From contig WKLE02003349.1 of assembly GCA_014885115.2 (NCBI GenBank), positions 1-35,206 of the forward strand: a DNA stretch of 35,206 bases, read 5' to 3'. Position 1 is the stretch's first letter. Each line of letters begins with the position of its first letter. Position numbers and translations under genes: made by a program. The stretch comes from Asterionellopsis glacialis. Taxonomy: Eukaryota; Bacillariophyta; Plagiogrammaphyceae; Rhaphoneidales; Asterionellopsidaceae. Shown in pieces: positions 8,598-19,000 of this stretch. Under the pieces are notes generated by a model. That model was given only the letters and a program-made list of their open reading frames with translations. It did not search any database and was not told where the DNA came from.

Positions 8598-10485
8598 TTA
8601 CACTTTTTGATCAGACCGTTCGTCAATTCTCCTACCATCGACACCATGTACTGTGGAGTCGAGTAATTCTAGAACATCTCGACGATTAAAGCTATTGGCA
8701 TAGTCAAGTGGAGTTATGTCATTGTCATCTCCCAGATTAAAATCAACTCCTAACGATTCATGTAGATAGCGACAAACATTGATATTCCCCGCTGCAGCTG
8801 CCCAATGAGCTGCTGATCGACCCTTGTTATCTTTAGCATGTGGGTCTGCACCATGCATTACCAGCAGCTCTATAATAGCTAAATTATTACCATCGTCCAT
8901 ATTACAATTGTCCAAAGAAGGACTAGGAGATGCCCATGAAGCCCACATGAGAGGTGTGCTTTTGGAAAATGTTTTTGCATTCGCTACATCTCCTCGACGT
9001 TGTCCACAATGTTCCAACATGGTGCGACAAATCTCCATGGATCCTTTTAGAAACGAAGTACAAAAACAACCCCCCCAAAAGAAGGCAATGCAAGATTACG
9101 TATGATGAGAAATATGTTTTTACAATACAGCAAAGACAAAAAAAAAAGCAATCACTTTGTAACCTATAAACCTCATGGAAGGCATAATTGGACTCACCAC
9201 CCGATCCGATTCGTCGACCTGGCAGAATTCCACAACATGCCCAATGAAATGATGTTGCACCTTTTGTGTCTACTTCACCAAGAATAAAGTCAGCTACAAT
9301 ATTGTATTGCATGGTCTCTACTTCTAGCAATGGTGGTGAGGATGATTTTAGTAAAGTCCGTAAAAGTGTTTGTACTCCCAAGACTTTACCTGTTGCTGCA
9401 GCCCAATGCAAAGGTAGCATTCCCTGTGTATCATATTCTAAATAATTCGATCCATGGGTTACAAGTAGATTTACCAATTTATCAGGATAAACTATTATCC
9501 TACTACTACTGCCAGTTGCCGTTTCGTCAGAGTTCATATTATTGTTGTTGTTGCTAAAGGGTACCATTGCACGTGTGGCCGGAAGTAATCCTGGACCAAA
9601 CAACTGTACAAAGGTATTGAATCGATCTTCCGTATGGATCCTTTCCGAATTATTCTCATTATCAAAATTTGAATAAGACGTCTTTGTTAATAATGCTGTT
9701 TCCCACTTGTGACATAAATTTAGAAATAACATGTCTGATGTTTGTTGTTTGTTGTTATCAGGATCATGACAAGTTCTTAAGAACTCTAAAAAGAGTTCTC
9801 CATTGTATTCGTGTAAAAGTTTCGAACTATGAGGAAGATTGTGTTGAACTAAATATGCATGGCGAGGACCAATGAGTCGATCAAGATTACAACCAAAGAA
9901 CCATGCTGGAACAGAAGACTTGACAAACGGTGACAAACGCATAGTATGGTGAGATCGTAAATCGTCATCATCATTTTGGAAAGGAAAACATTCTTCATTT
10001 TCGCCATTATCATTGTCATGGGACTTATAATCAATACGATTCTCTTCTGAAGATGGTGTCCACATCAAAGTGCCAGACCCTCCTCCCATGGTCTCGACTA
10101 GGAAACGTATTTTAGGAGCTAAAGACATATGGGTATTTTGTTCCAACAAAGGTGGATAATCCTTACACATTTGATCAATTTCATTTGGATTGAATCCTAC
10201 CGAGTATAGAAAGTCATATGGATCTGTGCATCGTAACCAACTATCAAAACCAATATCATCATAATGACGAAATAAATGCTTGTATACTTTATTCTTCTTC
10301 TTGTGCGGAATAGCTTTGAGTACGACGCCGGCTTCGCTTCTACGAGGCTGTGCATATGTGCTACTTGAAACCAAGCCTGACACATATTGTATTGGAATTG
10401 TTGTTAGTCCATCATTGATGCTCCCGAGAAGTAAGAAAACTTGAAAAAGTTGGACAAAAAAATGGAACCTCGTGAAAGTCAACAT
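8598..10485 (-). CDS. mTERF-like/ankyrin-repeat protein, two exons
   Basis: Two exons (10485-9198 and 9043-8598) join across a 154-bp GT-AG intron (9197-9044; donor GTGAGT, acceptor AAAG) in phase 1, giving 577 residues. The splice restores the frame exactly, turning SG/GSMEIC into one continuous ankyrin domain. Residues 1-26 look like a signal peptide. Residues ~91-135 resemble one mTERF helix repeat (YDFLYSVGFNPNEIDQMCKD, PPLLEQN, LAPKIRFLVETMGG). Ankyrin repeats follow from about residue 350 to 560, recognisable by PLHWAAATG, TSFHWAC, TPLMWAS, SAAHWAAAAGN and TPLDYAN. Ankyrin repeats bind proteins, and mTERF repeats bind nucleic acid in organelles. The single mTERF-like unit is weak evidence for such a role. 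A decayed copy lies at 5258-5810. Confidence 0.85.
9044..9197 (-). other. Spliceosomal intron of the ankyrin gene
   Basis: On the minus strand it starts GTGAGTCC and ends in a pyrimidine-rich tract and TTTCTAAAAG. Removing it joins two ankyrin-coding frames in phase 1. Without splicing, the upstream frame reads on into a hydrophobic, non-ankyrin tail and the exon 2 frame lacks an upstream part. Confidence 0.85.
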
Positions 10486-11033
10486 ACTGCTATAAATGAG
10501 AGATATTTCGGATTTAAAAAGGTTTTACTGTTGTTGCACAATTGACCAAATCATCAAATCAAAGTAGAGTGGAGAAGCTGTCGTCGGTGTCGGCTTTCTA
10601 AATAGGCACAGCCAGTTATATTATGGTGCTGTAGGGAAGAACATAATCTCATCCCGGTGCAATCTTGCAATAGGCTTCTCTTTGTTCTTTTTGTGGGAGA
10701 ATACCGGTTACGTATGTGAAAATGAAAATCTTTGAGTTCGCTTTTGTGTTTCTTCCTTCTTGAATCTTGAACACCAAAGGGGGTCATGGTATCACAAATA
10801 TGTAACGTCTATTTAACGGACTTTTCCCTGAACCTGTATATTTCATTATTATGCAATTATTTAACATCATCTCTAGTCCTCTAGATACCCTGAACCTAAC
10901 CATGCCGAAAACTCTGCTTTCAAACAACCCCCAGATTGACTTCTCTGTGATTAGGTAGGAAGTATTTTTAACCGTGATCAGCGATGAAGCTTTTCGACGT
11001 CAACTTGTGGCATGCTACAATAACTTGTATGTT
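10486..11033. other. Intergenic region upstream of the ankyrin gene
   Basis: It contains the likely promoter of the minus-strand ankyrin gene and the 3' flank of the patatin gene. A 77-codon minus-strand frame at 10787-10554 has a basic composition and no recognisable domain. I do not call it a gene. Confidence 0.4.
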
Positions 11034-12545
11034 TTACTGCCTAGTGTGATCGTTGCAAAAAACTGAAGCATCAATATGCAATTCATAATGTCCTGGTTCC
11101 TTCCCCCTTGTCATTGGTACATCTAAATGATTCAATACAGCAAGTCTTGCTGCCTCTACAGCTTTTGGACCATTCTTCATAGCAAATGGCCCACATTTTG
11201 GAGCATTTTCAATTGTCATCGATACAAGGTCTTTCACTGGTGGTACTGGCGAAAGAGCACTATGCGATCCTTCTCCCTTGTTGCTGTCATCGCTGTGAGC
11301 ATAATCACAATGATCAACCCCCAAAAGCAACGATGATACGTCCGAAGGACCTGGTGGTGGACCTTCACCGTATCGTTTTTCATAAGTCCCTACATTGAGA
11401 TTCAATACTCGTTGTGGTTGCGGTCGTGGTTGGTTCCCAGGAGGAGTATTATCTTCATCAAAACCTAGTAGTTTTGTTAAAGTGAGTAAACCCAAGTTAT
11501 CTGTAACACCTCCGTCAATAAGAAAGGACCTTTGTGAGGATACCGTTAATGATTTGTTAGAATCATTACTGGATCTTTGCTGTTTTCGTTGTTGTCTTTT
11601 GGTGCTCCATGATACAGGTTGAAATAATCCTGGATATGTAGCAGATGCACGAATAGCTCTTGCCATGGATCCTTCTTGTAGGACCACCCCCTGACGTGTC
11701 AATACATCATACACAGATAAGGCTACCGGTATGGTCGTATCTTCCAATCTTGGTTGAGCAGTTGGTGCATTGTTAGCACTAGCACTAGATGCATCATAAT
11801 TACTTTCGCTGTCTTTTAGTGGAATTTCAGTATTTTGATTTTGTTGTTTTCGCATTTGATGTTGCAAAATAAATTCTTCCAACAATCGCTCAAACTTTTT
11901 ACCGCGTAATATCCCACCTAATCCCAGTGGATCTGCAAAACTTGATAATGTCAAGGAACAAGCAAAATCAGCAGCATCACGTGGATTACATCCAGCAGCA
12001 AGCAATGCTGCTGCCATTGCCCCAGCGGATGCACCACCTATTGATTTTAAAAAGTAATGTGGTTGTTCTGACGCGGAAGGTGATAATGTTGTCGCCTTCT
12101 TCGGAATTTGTCTGGGTGGAACAAGGAAATATTTTTCTTCGCTCTTCTTATTCGTCGTCGTCATCTCACCGCCATCTAATACATCTTCATTAAGAGATGT
12201 AAGTGCACCAAAGTAAGCATAAAATCCAAAGAAAGATGGTCCCATAGCAAGATGAAATCCCGATTCATCTGTCAAGAATTGGCGTAATGTTGGTGGTGGT
12301 GGTGAGGATGTTGACCATTGGTGTTGTTGTTGTTGTCCAGTAGCAAGTAATGATGATGTTGATATACTTGTCGTTCTTGTAGTTTGTGGTTTCATTGAAC
12401 GATACAAGGATTTGATTGGAAAACAAGTTACTACGATGATCGGCGTATTCAAACCCACCACTAGTATACAAGTATGGATCCACAATCCTACAAACCAAAA
12501 GTAGTATCGTGATACTGAGGGTACGTTCATACTCATCCTCCTCAT
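11034..12545 (-). CDS. Patatin-like phospholipase/acyl hydrolase
   Basis: A 503-aa protein with the patatin Ser-Asp dyad. The nucleophile elbow GASAG puts Ser at about residue 173, and DGG puts the catalytic Asp at about 344 (FLIDGGVTDNLGLL). Such enzymes release fatty acids from membrane or storage lipids. Residues ~14-42 are hydrophobic (signal peptide or anchor), so it probably enters the secretory pathway, an organelle or a membrane. Patatins usually carry a Gly-rich oxyanion loop before the elbow (GGGxxG type). The corresponding stretch here is FHLAMGPSFFGFYAYFGAL, with few glycines. Two low-complexity inserts (residues ~125-160 and ~225-270, Ser/Gln/Asn-rich) are typical of the other genes in this window. 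It is divergent to the transporter gene at 13181. Confidence 0.87.
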   Translation of the reverse strand: MRRMSMNVPSVSRYYFWFVGLWIHTCILVVGLNTPIIVVTCFPIKSLYRSMKPQTTRTTSISTSSLLATGQQQQHQWSTSSPPPPTLRQFLTDESGFHLAMGPSFFGFYAYFGALTSLNEDVLDGGEMTTTNKKSEEKYFLVPPRQIPKKATTLSPSASEQPHYFLKSIGGASAGAMAAALLAAGCNPRDAADFACSLTLSSFADPLGLGGILRGKKFERLLEEFILQHQMRKQQNQNTEIPLKDSESNYDASSASANNAPTAQPRLEDTTIPVALSVYDVLTRQGVVLQEGSMARAIRASATYPGLFQPVSWSTKRQQRKQQRSSNDSNKSLTVSSQRSFLIDGGVTDNLGLLTLTKLLGFDEDNTPPGNQPRPQPQRVLNLNVGTYEKRYGEGPPPGPSDVSSLLLGVDHCDYAHSDDSNKGEGSHSALSPVPPVKDLVSMTIENAPKCGPFAMKNGPKAVEAARLAVLNHLDVPMTRGKEPGHYELHIDASVFCNDHTRQ

Positions 12546-13180
12546 CTTGGAAAATATCTATTTTGTACGACTTGCTGAGATCTGGAACAATGAAATCTAG
12601 CTACTCTAAGAGAAAGGGAGAACCGTCGCACACAACAATGCACCACTAAAAACAACAGTCCTCTATTGTTTGATGTTGTCACTAATATTTGTCATTTTGT
12701 AATCTCCTTCGTGTCATGTACGAGTATGCGTGTCGTGGTTTGCGGTATCGTCGATCACACAACATGTTTCTAGGCATCAATAAAATTATTTATATTAAAA
12801 TAAATATTTTAATCGATGTGATTGAATATACAGGATGCACCATTTTGAAAAAAGATATTTTCCATATAAACAATATAGCAGACATCTAATGTGTGGGGTT
12901 GTGTCTCATTTTTTCTGTCTCTATCGTCGCGTGATCGCGCATGGCACTTTAAGGACTGACGTCACACCGATCGATTTTGGAATTTTGTCTTTGGGGCTGG
13001 GTTGTCTCATAACATCAACCCTTTTGATCCCAACGAGATGAAGAGCGTAGTTCACAGATCAACGGTGATGTCGACATATCAATCGCATTTTCAGATTTGC
13101 AATTTTGCGGTCATAACAATGTTCTTCGATGACAGCACAAAATAAATACATGGGGTACTTTAAGAAGACAACCGAAAACA
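12546..13180. other. Divergent intergenic region
   Basis: This stretch separates the patatin gene (-) from the SLC35F gene (+) and must hold both promoters. An AT-rich patch lies at 12780-12815 (ATTATTTATATTAAAATAAA). No conserved gene is visible in the short frames here. Confidence 0.4.
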
Positions 13181-14941
13181 ATGTCCGATCTATATCATGA
13201 GAACAAGGAGGACAAAAATCATAATAATACTGAACGTTTTGTGGATGAAGATGATTATCATGGTGTAGGATTGGGAAAAAATGATAATAGTAAGAACAAC
13301 TACGGTGAATGGAGAGATGGAAACAATCCTGTCTGTCGTAAAGAATTTCCTACAACAACAACGGCCACGGCAGGAAGACGAATTGTAACGCTTATTCCAT
13401 TCTTTTCAAATACAATTTACACTTCCTTGTTTGACAATGATCGTGAAATGAATACTACTACTAATAGTAACATGGATGGTAATTATGACAACGATGATGA
13501 TACACCTACCCCAGCACGGGCGATAACGACAAGACAACACCAACAACCGAAACAATGGTTCATTTTATTGCTAGGGCAAATTATTGCATTTCTCATGTCA
13601 AGTGCTGGTGCTGCACAAGGGACATTACATTTAAATTGTCATATTTCGATACCTACATTATCTACAGCATTTGTATATATTTTGATAAGTTTCTGTATTA
13701 TACCCTATTATTACAAATATAATTATCAGCATTCTACTATGAATAACAACAATAGCTCAGGCGGTCCAAGAACGAATTCTAATGAACTTGAAATCGAATT
13801 AAATGGTCATGATACTATTAATAATAACGATGTAAAGGAAAACGAACAAAATATCAGAAACAACAATGTACAAGAGAGTTGTAATTCGACACAACGACAG
13901 CTTGAAGCAGCTGTACTAGACGACATCGTTCTACATAGTAGTGTATCTATACCATCCTCAACATTTTCATCACAACAACCGCAATATTCATTGGGGGGTA
14001 TTGTACCACTTCATTCACCATTATGGGCATATGGGTTAATTGCCTTATTGGATGTAGAAGCCAATTATGTGACAGTATTAGCATTTCAATATACAACAAT
14101 AACATCCGTCAATTTGTTTGATGCCTTGGCAATCCCTACAGCCATGGTTCTATCCAGAATTGCTCTACGACGATCCTATGTACCTGTCCATATCGTGGGA
14201 GCACTGTTATGTATGATGGGTATAGTTGTCAATGTCATGACTGATTACGAAAGTGATAAGAAACAACAACTAGAAGACGATAGTAGCAGTAACAACCTTG
14301 ATGAAGAAGAAAATGAAGAATATCCTCATCGCATCTGGGGTGATTTGTTATCTATCTTGGGTGGATTATTATGGGGTTGTAACAATGTTGTACAAGAATA
14401 TTTAATTCAAAATTCAGGTGTACCATATGAATTATTAGGTATGCTGGGTTTATTTGGAACATTGATATCAATTGTACAAATTTCGATTTTGGAAAGGGAT
14501 GACTTACATGCGCTATTCTCCAATTCAAATGATAACGATGGCAATGTTGATGCTGCTGAGGGTGTGGGTGGTGTTTGTCCTACAAGTGATAAAATTTGGT
14601 TAATTGTGGTATATGTGTTTTGTGTGGGTAGTGTTTATTTGGGTGGTGCATACTTCTTATTATATTCGGAAGCAGCATTGTACAATTTGTCATTATTGAC
14701 AAGTGATGTCTGGACTGTTATATTTAGTGTTGTAGCAGAACGAATCATTCCACCACCCATGTTCTTTATTGCTATGTTTTTAATTGTTGGTGGTGTTATC
14801 ATTTATGAATCAGGACCAAGTCCTATTCTTGTTGTGCAGGCCGATAATGATGGCAATAACACTGATGCATCAGGCGATGGTGATGGCCATGCTTGCATTG
14901 GACAGGTGGAATTACCTGTCTATCAAACCGAAAGAAGTTGA
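13181..14941 (+). CDS. SLC35F1/F2-like drug/metabolite-family transporter (copy 1)
   Basis: A 586-aa membrane protein of the SLC35F group (DUF914 family). A long polar N-terminus (1-125, Asn/Asp/Thr-rich) precedes about ten membrane segments. The first is LLLGQIIAFLMSSAGAA at ~128-145. Family signatures are present: LLDVEANYVTVLAFQYTTIT at ~287-306 followed by SVNLFDALAIP, GCNNVVQEYLI ... LGMLGLFGT, and the late LYNLSLLTSDVWTVIFSV. Loops between TM2 and TM3 and near residue 370 carry Asn/Asp/Ser-rich inserts. The substrate is unknown; relatives have been linked to small organic or thiamine-like solutes and nucleotide sugars. The gene has no intron and ends 93 bp from the convergent CRAL-TRIO gene. 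A paralogue lies at 26681-28105. Confidence 0.9.
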   Translation: MSDLYHENKEDKNHNNTERFVDEDDYHGVGLGKNDNSKNNYGEWRDGNNPVCRKEFPTTTTATAGRRIVTLIPFFSNTIYTSLFDNDREMNTTTNSNMDGNYDNDDDTPTPARAITTRQHQQPKQWFILLLGQIIAFLMSSAGAAQGTLHLNCHISIPTLSTAFVYILISFCIIPYYYKYNYQHSTMNNNNSSGGPRTNSNELEIELNGHDTINNNDVKENEQNIRNNNVQESCNSTQRQLEAAVLDDIVLHSSVSIPSSTFSSQQPQYSLGGIVPLHSPLWAYGLIALLDVEANYVTVLAFQYTTITSVNLFDALAIPTAMVLSRIALRRSYVPVHIVGALLCMMGIVVNVMTDYESDKKQQLEDDSSSNNLDEEENEEYPHRIWGDLLSILGGLLWGCNNVVQEYLIQNSGVPYELLGMLGLFGTLISIVQISILERDDLHALFSNSNDNDGNVDAAEGVGGVCPTSDKIWLIVVYVFCVGSVYLGGAYFLLYSEAALYNLSLLTSDVWTVIFSVVAERIIPPPMFFIAMFLIVGGVIIYESGPSPILVVQADNDGNNTDASGDGDGHACIGQVELPVYQTERS

Positions 14942-15034
14942 GAGAGCCACGTGACAAGTTAGAGACATAATGGCAACGTTATACCAAGGAAAAATCTAAC
15001 TCTAATTTAATTTGCTGTATTTTTTTCTAATCTA

Positions 15035-16084
15035 CTAAGATCCATAGTAATAGTCTGACATGACATCTGATACAAAGGCATCCTCTCGCATGCGTTCCTT
15101 TATCCAATCTTCATACGAAAATGCCATTCCTCCTCCAATTTCAACAGGTAATATATCTTGCGACAGTCCAAAGAGTCGTAATTTATTCATGTTTTCCGCA
15201 GGTGTCCGTAGATCATATTGTCGATACCGTGCACGTAGTGTTGGATTAAGATATTGCAGCTTGTGTTCAAATAAAAATCGTAAGCGAGTATTAGGCATAA
15301 AGTGATGGATTGCCACAATCTTGATGGGTAAGATGTTGGTAATGTCATTAAAAATTTTTGCATCTTGTGCTAAAAACATAGACAGACCTGGATCTACCTT
15401 GTCTCCCCGAGAAGGTTTGGGTAATGAATAATCCGAGGGAGCTCCTAAGAATACAATGCCATTCTTTTGTGCCCATGTTTCTTCTATCGCAGCATGTGCC
15501 ATATACCAACCTAATCGTTCCATACTTTTCACATTGTTAGGGCGATGATCCCAATAGTGACGACAACAAAACATAATACCACGATTGGCTTCATCACGTG
15601 TGGGCAATACACGGAATGCTCCTAATCGCAATGCCAGCTGATCATTTTCTTCAAAATCTAATAAACTAATATCCTTAAAGGCACAATCCATTCCAAAGAT
15701 TTCAATTTTACGACCCCAATACTTGACCATACGGTTTGCTGCAGCTTTAGCATTGAAGCGTTCACAACGTAAAAACAGAAGACGAAAACCAGCACTAGTT
15801 ACGTAACTGGGGTTCATAAACAATGCCAATTCGTACGCTTCCTTTTCGTTCAATTCTTCAATTTCGAGATCTAATTGTTCAAATTTTTCTCGTAGGAACG
15901 CCGGTGTTTCTTCTATGGCAGGTTCAACACCGTACAATTCACGGGCTGCTTGCGCACGTTCATTCAATGGCATGGCAGCTATTTCTTCTTGTAAGTGAAA
16001 GTATCCAAAAGCTGGTCTTTGATACCAATGCATTCTTGATTCTTGTTGCTCATCGTTAGTCCCTGGTTGATGAGACTCTTGCAT
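15035..16084 (-). CDS. CRAL-TRIO (Sec14-like) lipid-binding protein
   Basis: A 349-aa protein with the layout of the Sec14/CRAL-TRIO family. An N-terminal helical part has the FLR-type motif (LLFLRCERFNAKAAANRMVKY near 130-150). The lipid-pocket domain follows, and it ends with LPVEIGGGMAFSYEDWIKER, corresponding to the family's LP-x-x-x-GG element. Such proteins carry phospholipids or other hydrophobic ligands between membranes. There is no signal peptide or membrane segment, so it is probably cytosolic. The region between the two motifs is divergent from yeast Sec14. The start at 16084 follows a purine/AT-rich leader, and no upstream in-frame extension is seen. Confidence 0.78.
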   Translation of the reverse strand: MQESHQPGTNDEQQESRMHWYQRPAFGYFHLQEEIAAMPLNERAQAARELYGVEPAIEETPAFLREKFEQLDLEIEELNEKEAYELALFMNPSYVTSAGFRLLFLRCERFNAKAAANRMVKYWGRKIEIFGMDCAFKDISLLDFEENDQLALRLGAFRVLPTRDEANRGIMFCCRHYWDHRPNNVKSMERLGWYMAHAAIEETWAQKNGIVFLGAPSDYSLPKPSRGDKVDPGLSMFLAQDAKIFNDITNILPIKIVAIHHFMPNTRLRFLFEHKLQYLNPTLRARYRQYDLRTPAENMNKLRLFGLSQDILPVEIGGGMAFSYEDWIKERMREDAFVSDVMSDYYYGS

Positions 16085-19000
16085 GATGATGATGTTTGTT
16101 TTTATTTGATATGCGTGTGCTGTGAACTCTGGTTCAGTGTGTGTGACCTATGGATTTTTTTAAAAAAGTTTGTTTCTTTTTTCTAAGATACACAAGACAG
16201 CAATCAACTGCCTAACTAACTGAAAATATAGTTGAATGACTCACTCTTACCCAGAAATGGTTGGTGTTGAATGTGCTTTGTTTTTCTAGATATATGCCTT
16301 ACTTCTTTCGTAACCCTCTCTATTGAATGCATATGCCAGAACAGCACTCTGTGAAGTCTGACTGCTGACGACAGTTCAAAGGTCGTGAAATTCACTATTG
16401 CGCAACGATTCCCAGTGACAGTCAATAGTATCTAGGACCTACCGTACTTTGCATCAATGCATGGGGTACCAGGTACCTGTACTGTCAGTTTCAATGTACT
16501 TTACCTTACAGCACACGAGTAAGAATTATAATAGGCACAGTATATGTGTATATAGCTCGAGACACCAGTATCTATAAAACTGTACTAAATAAAAAAGTAC
16601 AGTAATCTCACCACGATTTTGATATTATCCTATTTTTCTACTGCAGATATGGAAAGTGATTTTAAAACATTACAGAAACTTACTTTATCTCTTTTGGAAA
16701 TACATTATCAATATATAGTAACCATTTACAATTTAAACGCCGTAGTACCGTACTGTACATTGTCTAATTAAAATACTCTGTACAGGTACAATGACGGAAA
16801 TGAACCGTTTCAACGCCGATCGAAATTTTTGGTCGTCCGATCACTAGAGAACCTTTTAGAGGGTACATAATTATTTAATCTTGCCCAAATTAGAAAGTAG
16901 CAGTTGAGATCAAGAAATGGCCTTGTTCGTCCATCCTTCCATCCGTCTCATTCCTTGTTTTCACGACCGTCCATAAGTTAGTAATTCCAAATAATGTAGA
17001 ATGTAGAAATGAGGTTTTCGTCTGTTTTTGTAACAAAAAAGATTTATTAGTATTAGTCCTAATGCATCAGGCAATGTCTTACATTCGTGTTGTGTCATGA
17101 CAACCTACGCGATCATTTTATACCTCATGATGAAAAAAAAAGAGAAACAGCAATTATCCACACAAAGACAGAAAACAGACAGATCAAAAAAAGAGGGTAG
17201 TTGGTTCATTGTTGTGTGTTGTTACAATCATCTTGAGAAGTGACTTTCCTCAACAAACTGTGATTTCTAATTTCTTGGCATTTTTATTTTCATCTACATC
17301 CACCAAAACACCAACACAGAATAAACATTAACATCCTCTGCCACCATCACAATGAAAGGCTTATTGTTGTCTTGTTGACACAGTCATCAGTTTGGTTGGT
17401 TGTATTTGTTGTTGTTGTCCGTGTCTTTGTCATCATTGTGTTGTCTAGTTATATAATAAACTACTGTAGGTGTGCGTTGTTGTGTCAAGAAGAAAAGAAT
17501 GATGAGAAGGAAGGGCTGTGTATTAGTTTTGAACAACATCATAACAGGTTATGTGGTTAGACTTCAACTTCTAACTCCAGCAAAATAGTGAAGCACTGTT
17601 TTTCTAATTTTACTATTTTTGGCCTGTTAGGAAGTTGGAGTCTAACCTCATAACCTGTTGCATGGCCTTTTTTTGCCTTGATCTAAACAGCTAATTCCTC
17701 ATTTTCTACATTTTTGCTAAGTCATGTACCCTCTTAGGACCCCTAGACAACATCTTGGATGTAAAACCAGGGGGCAGTATCTGCTATCACTGCATAATAT
17801 AAGACCCATTGCCATGAAAAACATACCCCTCACACCTCCATTTTCTGCCACAGACGCCCATCAAACAACAATGAAACCAAGCAACAATCCACCAAAACAT
17901 TAACAATTGGACCGGGAATCAAATGGTGTCATTGATGCGATTACATCATAGTATTATTGTTGTGTTCCTGTCCAGAAGTTGATCAACTTCGAAGTTGGTT
18001 TTATGAAAAAAGCAGACTTCTCCTCCTTAATCCAGATTTGGAAATTATCAACAATCACTCAACAATCAATATGAATACAGGGAATCAATTGGTGTCCCTT
18101 GATGGTGCCAAGAAGAGGTTTATTGGTCATGTTCTTGTGTGAAAGGAGTCATCTTGTTGTGACAGTGCCATGGTTGCTGGTTTTTTGTTGTTGTCAATTT
18201 GATCAGTCTAGTCTGTTTTCACACTGTAATTGGATGTTATATGGTGGTTATCATCTTTTTACGTGAGCTTTCTAAAATTCAAGGTCAATTTAGTCCATCC
18301 TTCCATCCAGAAAATGCTATATTTGTGAGCTCTCTAAAATTGGACTTCACTTTAGCCTGGCTGTCCATCCAAAAAATGCAAAAAAGAATGCCTTTTATCT
18401 TCCTTCTGTGATGTTTCAACAACAATCTGAGCCTTCAGAGGTGTTTTTTAATATGTGAGAGGAGGTTTGGTGTGGTGGTCCAGTCCAAAACAGGGTTCCG
18501 ATATTTCAATCTTGGTGGAAAAAAGGGTCTGTTTTTTGCAGGATAGGCTCTTAAATACCTATTGATAACTAGGTCCTCTAGTCCCCTACCATCTGTCTAG
18601 AAATTATTGCACACTTTTTTTGGGGAATCCATTTTCACCCAAGACACCCATATATTGATAGAAAGCTCTTGACCTCTAGATTCAGTTTATTGCCAGTAAC
18701 AAGACCAATTCCAAGTTTGAACATGAATGTGTATTGATTGAAAGTTAATTATATTTAAATAAAAAGTATAAATTATTCATTGGAAAATGTAATGGTCACA
18801 GTGAAACTCCAAAAATAATCCTGCCCAAAATTATAAAAATAACTTAAATGACCTTTTTTTTACCGTTGTTTTGGGGGGGTTAAGCAAAATTAATTTATCT
18901 GATTTTTTACAATTTTAATCTTTGCCATTGCTTGCATACTCCACATTTTCCAACATATTCATTTCCTCAGTTTTCTGGTTGATCTTTTTAGCATATTTTT

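Larger units (their letters stand above)
8270..9665. repeat. Segmental duplication, copy B
   Basis: Direct repeat of 4879-5810. It starts abruptly inside the coding sequence of the 320-aa gene, so that gene's first ~90% is absent here, and it then contains the intact ankyrin gene. The 3' UTR is preserved, including the AATAAA (8415). Relative to copy A it lacks ~16 bp near 8441. Confidence 0.9.
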
